8,220 nt of DNA from Candidatus Iainarchaeum sp. (lineage in GTDB: Archaea > Iainarchaeota > Iainarchaeia > Iainarchaeales > GCA-2688035). The notes under the pieces were generated by a model. That model had not been told where the DNA came from and ran no database searches. It saw nothing but the letters and a program-made list of their open reading frames with translations. This document shows, one piece after another, positions 6,182-8,220 of this stretch (position 1 is its first letter; each line of letters begins with the position of its first letter). The stretch covers positions 1 to 8,220 of the forward strand of contig JAFCCK010000036.1 in assembly GCA_017610245.1 (NCBI GenBank), given 5' to 3'. The translations under genes and the position numbers were made by a program.

Positions 6182-6748
6182 TTACAGGTCAAGCTCAAGC
6201 TGCTGGCGCACGTGCTTGCTCTCCACATTGAAATCCTTATGCTGCTTTATGATGAACTCGCAGTCCTGCTCGCCCAGGGCAATGCAATGTACTTCAACAC
6301 AATCAATCTCTGCCCTGAAAACGCGGCTGAAAAGCCCGGCAAGGATGCCGCGCAAAAAATGGTCGCAGGGCTGTGAAACCCTCTTATGGAGGTGTGAGCT
6401 GAAGGGATTGTTGCTCACTTTCACTATTGCCTTCTTGTTTTCAGAGTCAAGGTCGATTGTTTTGATGCTGCCCCAGCCGCTGGCAACGAAATAGGTTTCC
6501 AGGAAATTTACGAGCTTCTCGCCCTCGAAGCCAAAGTCAAGGTCGAATTCTCGCAGCAGGTGCTTTTTCACGGATTCCTTTGTGACATAGTAGAGCTTTC
6601 TTCCGAATTCCTCGTCCTCCACTTCCAGCAGCCCAATGAAGAGCTCATTTGGAGCAATCACAAATGGCAAATTCAGCAAATAGAAATTGTTGTGCTTGTA
6701 TTTCAGCCCATTGGTGAAGATGAATTTATCATAGAAGGAATTGAGCAT
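6182..6748 (-). CDS. V4R-domain protein, predicted small-molecule sensor
   Basis: A 188-residue protein whose C-terminal half matches the V4R (4-vinyl reductase) domain: Cys128 in PCDHFLRGILAGLFSRVF, then C150-x4-C155-x7-C163 in CVEVHCIALGEQDCEF. The pattern of G-x-L-A-G, V-E-x-x-C and C-x-F is the family's hallmark. V4R domains bind small molecules and often work with regulators; the cysteines may hold a metal (inference). Residues 1-75 (SFYDKF...NLPFVIAPNELF...) form an N-terminal region common in archaeal V4R proteins. The start is the ATG at 6748, one base after the TAA of the upstream winged-helix gene and nine bases after a clear AAGGAGG. An ATG at 6781 in frame would overlap that gene by 32 bases and lacks such a site. 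The pair probably forms one sensory unit: ligand sensor plus DNA-binding protein. Confidence 0.85.
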   Translation of the reverse strand: MLNSFYDKFIFTNGLKYKHNNFYLLNLPFVIAPNELFIGLLEVEDEEFGRKLYYVTKESVKKHLLREFDLDFGFEGEKLVNFLETYFVASGWGSIKTIDLDSENKKAIVKVSNNPFSSHLHKRVSQPCDHFLRGILAGLFSRVFRAEIDCVEVHCIALGEQDCEFIIKQHKDFNVESKHVRQQLELDL

Positions 6749-6749
6749 T

Positions 6750-7070
6750 TTAGGGTGCCTCCTTGCCCTCAAGGATTGCATAGATTGTTCGCAGCTTTTC
6801 AGCAGGAATGGGCCACACTATGAGGGCATTGCCTACGCGCTTGCTCAAAAGAAGCTGCTTTTCAACCATCTTTTGTAAGTAATAGGAATATTTAGTGCTC
6901 GCTTTTTTCCTCGCTTCTCTGCTACTGAGATCCTCATCAAAGTGTTCAGCGATTTCAAGGGCGGAGGTAGGCCATTTCTCAAGGACAAGCGTGTAGATGT
7001 CTCTTTCAATGCCTGAAAGCTGTTCTGGTAGCAGGGCAAAATTTTCTGGCTTGGCAGAATCTAAAGGCAT
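6750..7070 (-). CDS. winged helix-turn-helix regulator paired with V4R protein
   Basis: A 106-residue protein that is mostly one winged helix-turn-helix domain: helices around ERDIYTLVLEKWP (21-33) and SALEIAEHFDED (35-46), a long helix through EARKKASTKYSYYLQKMVEKQL (about 51-72), and a wing with SKRVGNALIVWP. It resembles archaeal MarR/ArsR/TrmB-like DNA-binding domains, without a match I can name exactly. I chose the ATG at 7070 rather than the in-frame ATG at 7118 because a consensus TATA box (7095-7102) lies about 28 bases before 7070, inside the longer frame, implying a leaderless mRNA. A 14-base palindrome lies further upstream. The V4R gene follows after one base, so the regulator probably lacks its own sensor and depends on that protein (inference). 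Confidence 0.8.
   Translation of the reverse strand: MPLDSAKPENFALLPEQLSGIERDIYTLVLEKWPTSALEIAEHFDEDLSSREARKKASTKYSYYLQKMVEKQLLLSKRVGNALIVWPIPAEKLRTIYAILEGKEAP
6758..6764 (-). promoter_or_regulatory. Shine-Dalgarno site deciding the V4R start
   Basis: AAGGAGG on the minus strand lies inside the last codons of the winged-helix gene, nine bases before the ATG at 6748. It selects that start over the in-frame ATG at 6781 and couples the two genes. Confidence 0.75.
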
Positions 7071-7094
7071 TTCAAGGGAGAAATAGGGGAAGGT

Positions 7095-7102
7095 TATATA
7101 AA
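7095..7102 (-). promoter_or_regulatory. consensus archaeal TATA box of the winged-helix/V4R operon
   Basis: TTTATATA on the minus strand is a textbook archaeal TATA box. Its centre is about 28 bases before the ATG at 7070, which predicts transcription starting at or just before that codon. If the gene began at 7118 this box would lie inside coding sequence. Confidence 0.7.
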
Positions 7103-7117
7103 AAGCTTGCGTTTTCA

Positions 7118-7131
7118 TCTGGCATGCCAGA
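7118..7131. promoter_or_regulatory. 14-bp perfect palindrome, candidate operator
   Basis: TCTGGCATGCCAGA is perfectly self-complementary and more G/C-rich than its surroundings. It lies 15 bases upstream of the TATA box for the winged-helix/V4R operon and about 43 bases from the TATA box of the divergent DUF4258 gene. It is placed to bind the winged-helix dimer and could act on either promoter (inference). Confidence 0.5.
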
Positions 7132-7173
7132 AATAGTTGTTTGTTCGTTGTTAAGCGAAATTTGATGAAAAGA

Positions 7174-7181
7174 TTTAAATA
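7174..7181 (+). promoter_or_regulatory. TATA box of the DUF4258-DUF2283 pair
   Basis: TTTAAATA, preceded by a GAAAAG stretch suited to TFB binding, is centred about 25 bases before the ATG at 7202, again predicting a leaderless transcript. The nine bases ATTTAAATA here are identical to the core of the MNT-HEPN promoter. Confidence 0.6.
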
Positions 7182-7201
7182 GTTGCTTTTGCCCTATAGT
7201 T

Positions 7202-7417
7202 ATGGAAATAGTTTTAACGAAACATGCGAAGGAAAGGGCCAAACAACGTAGCATTCCTTTATCTTGGATTAAGAAAACACTTGAGAAACCAACCGCCATT
7301 GCAAAGGGAAGCGAAAATAAAGAGATTGTCTTCAAAGAATTTGGCACAAGAGTTGTTGAGGTTGTGTTTGTAAAGGAAGTGGACAAAAAAATTATAATAA
7401 GTGTGAGATGGGGATAA
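7202..7417 (+). CDS. DUF4258 family protein, possible toxin
   Basis: A 71-residue protein matching the DUF4258 pattern: an opening strand MEIVLTKHA, the motif H8-A-K-x-R12-x3-R16 (TKHAKERAKQRSIP), a helix through SWIKKTLEKP, and two C-terminal strands (TRVVEVVFVKEVDKKIIISVRW). The fold is predicted to be RelE/BrnT-like, small basic proteins that often act as toxins, but no activity is established from the sequence. It is complete and of normal size. The gene is leaderless by its TATA spacing and is followed at once by a DUF2283 gene. This pairing is frequent in archaea and bacteria and looks like a toxin-antitoxin unit (inference). Composition is A/T-rich like the MNT-HEPN module. Confidence 0.8.
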   Translation: MEIVLTKHAKERAKQRSIPLSWIKKTLEKPTAIAKGSENKEIVFKEFGTRVVEVVFVKEVDKKIIISVRWG

Positions 7418-7419
7418 AA

Positions 7420-7623
7420 ATGATGATGACTTATGATAAGGATGCTGATGCACTTTATATAAGAATCGGGAAAGGCAAGTTCGCATCCAATAAAAAGATT
7501 GATTCTGATACAATCCTTGATTTGGATGAACATGGGAAATTGATTGGGATTGAGCTACTTTCTGCAAGCAAAAGAGTGTCCCAAAAAGAATTGAAGAATA
7601 TAGGTGTAAAAACCCCTGCTTAA
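7420..7623 (+). CDS. DUF2283 family protein, possible antitoxin partner
   Basis: A 67-residue protein with the DUF2283 signature: TYDKDADALYIRI (4-16), then DLDEHGKLIGIELLSASKRV. These are small beta-rich proteins of unknown function, often encoded next to DUF4258. The start is uncertain: ATGs at 7420, 7423 and 7426 are in frame, and one at 7408 would add four residues and overlap the upstream gene by ten bases. Family members usually begin a few residues before YDxxADALY, so I chose 7420, where GGGGAT five bases upstream may help ribosome binding. The gap to the DUF4258 stop is two bases, so the two are one operon. Its stop overlaps the end of the small minus-strand frame at 7620-7730. Confidence 0.8.
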   Translation: MMMTYDKDADALYIRIGKGKFASNKKIDSDTILDLDEHGKLIGIELLSASKRVSQKELKNIGVKTPA

Positions 7624-7730
7624 CTTACTGCTGTCTTCGTTGCTGCTGTTTGCTCCTCTGCTTTCTCAGATACTGCTGCAAGGTTGCTAAATGCGGAGCA
7701 GATAAGTAAAACCTTTAAACCAAGGTTCAT
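7620..7730 (-). CDS. possible 36-residue secreted peptide downstream of the ZIP-like gene
   Basis: An ATG at 7730 opens a frame one base after the TGA of the ZIP-like gene and runs 36 codons to TAA at 7620-7622. The product starts MNLGLKVLLICSAFSNLAAV, which looks like a short signal peptide, and continues with a polar Ala/Glu/Lys/Thr tail. It has no recognised family. Arguments for: tight coupling to the upstream gene, a signal-like start, and occupation of the only gap between two convergent genes. Arguments against: its small size, only a weak ribosome site (GTGGTTTGA), and no evidence of conservation. Confidence 0.35.
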   Translation of the reverse strand: MNLGLKVLLICSAFSNLAAVSEKAEEQTAATKTAVS

Positions 7731-7731
7731 T

Positions 7732-8220
7732 TCAAACCACAATGAAAGCTCTCAGGGCGAGCAGGATTGTGAGGCTCACAAGAAAGCCAAGGATAAAGGC
7801 ATGGAGGTTGCCTCTCTTTCCAGTTGGAAGCATGTCCCTAATCACAACATAGAGTAGCGCGCCAATCACAAAGGAGAAAAGAAGGTAGTAGAGCTCTTGG
7901 ACAGGGGTTAATAGGAATGCGAATATGACTCCAACCAAGGGAGAGAGCGGTAGGAGAAAACCAAACAGGCTCTTCCTGGAATACACTTCATCCAAATGGT
8001 TGAGGCTGAGGGAGCTCGATATAGTGTGCAAGAGCAGTGGCACGAAAATCACTATGCCGAAAACATAGTTAGGAGCGGTTAGGGCAAGGTATAAGGCAAC
8101 CCCAACTGTAAAGTGGTCAACGAAGAAGCCGAAAGCATGAATTTCCTTTAAATCGGTCAGCAGTTCGCGCTTGTTTGTGATGTGCTGGTAGATGTATTTC
8201 TCCCCCAGGTGGAAAATAAC
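7732..8220 (-). CDS. ZIP-like membrane protein with degenerate metal site (partial, N-terminus beyond right edge)
   Basis: The frame is open from the right edge, giving 162 C-terminal residues. Five hydrophobic helices are visible at about 28-48, 52-73, 85-104, 110-130 and 139-160, which fits helices four to eight of ZIP metal transporters. The stretch IGALLYVVIRDMLP matches the ZIP seventh-helix pattern. ZIP helix four normally has H-N-x-x-D-G and helix five H-E-x-x-x-E. Here they read D35-H36-F-T-V-G40 and H65-T-I-S-S-S, so each keeps a His but the Asp and Glu ligands are gone. It may have lost zinc transport or be a ZIP-fold relative with another role. A GTG at 8052 could be mistaken for its start but lies mid-protein. 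Confidence 0.65.
   Translation of the reverse strand, partial: VIFHLGEKYIYQHITNKRELLTDLKEIHAFGFFVDHFTVGVALYLALTAPNYVFGIVIFVPLLLHTISSSLSLNHLDEVYSRKSLFGFLLPLSPLVGVIFAFLLTPVQELYYLLFSFVIGALLYVVIRDMLPTGKRGNLHAFILGFLVSLTILLALRAFIVV

Noticed and set aside
7139..7160. TTGT-rich stretch with TTCG...CGAA symmetry
   Set aside because: Arms of four bases are too short to support an operator or hairpin.
7072..7533. Minus-strand frame of 153 codons across the DUF4258 and DUF2283 genes
   Set aside because: It covers both genes, a divergent promoter region and the palindrome; its composition is that of an antisense shadow.
7710..7727. AACCTT-N6-AAGGTT inverted repeat as a terminator
   Set aside because: The stem is only six weak pairs, no T-run follows on either strand, and it falls in the first codons of the small minus-strand frame.

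Overview
The window looks archaeal. The aspartate-semialdehyde dehydrogenase is of the archaeal/fungal type. Three genes have an A/T-rich TATA-like box 24-29 bases before their start codon, as expected for leaderless archaeal mRNAs. The other recognisable families (MNT/HEPN, V4R plus winged helix, DUF4258/DUF2283) are common in archaea. I cannot place the lineage; a DPANN or euryarchaeal genome would fit. Base composition is mixed: a stretch of the dehydrogenase gene (4561-4620) is 37/60 G+C, while stretches of the toxin-antitoxin-like genes are 23/60 (5281-5340) and 22/60 (7441-7500). This suggests that the small modules have a different history from the housekeeping gene.

Region 1-3936 (minus strand) is a tightly packed operon of four envelope proteins. 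It runs from a 707-residue secreted protein with an acidic, poly-glycine hinge and beta-sandwich (CARDB/Ig-like) domains, through two small cysteine-rich membrane-anchored proteins that share a signal segment and a CNxxC motif, to a fourth signal-peptide protein cut by the left edge. The second and fourth genes both end in a two-helix membrane hairpin. Shine-Dalgarno sites are strong before genes two and four. A divergent promoter region (3937-4065) separates this operon from asd.

Region 4066-5106 (plus) is asd, complete, with nucleotide-binding loop, catalytic Cys and catalytic His. Region 5194-6164 (plus) is a two-gene MNT-HEPN toxin-antitoxin module. The antitoxin-like nucleotidyltransferase carries its own N-terminal winged helix, and its promoter has a palindromic TATA region and an 18-bp inverted repeat reaching the start codon, so self-repression is likely.

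Region 6182-7070 (minus) is a regulator pair: a leaderless winged-helix protein and a V4R ligand-binding-domain protein whose genes are one base apart. A 14-bp perfect palindrome lies just upstream of the pair's TATA box. Divergent from it, 7202-7623 (plus) is a DUF4258-DUF2283 pair resembling a second toxin-antitoxin unit.

Region 7620-8220 (minus) holds the C-terminal five helices of a ZIP-like membrane protein that lacks the usual metal ligands. One base after its stop codon comes a 36-codon open frame with a signal-like N-terminus. No tRNA, rRNA, CRISPR array or insertion sequence was seen, and no gap without a gene exceeds about 130 bases.
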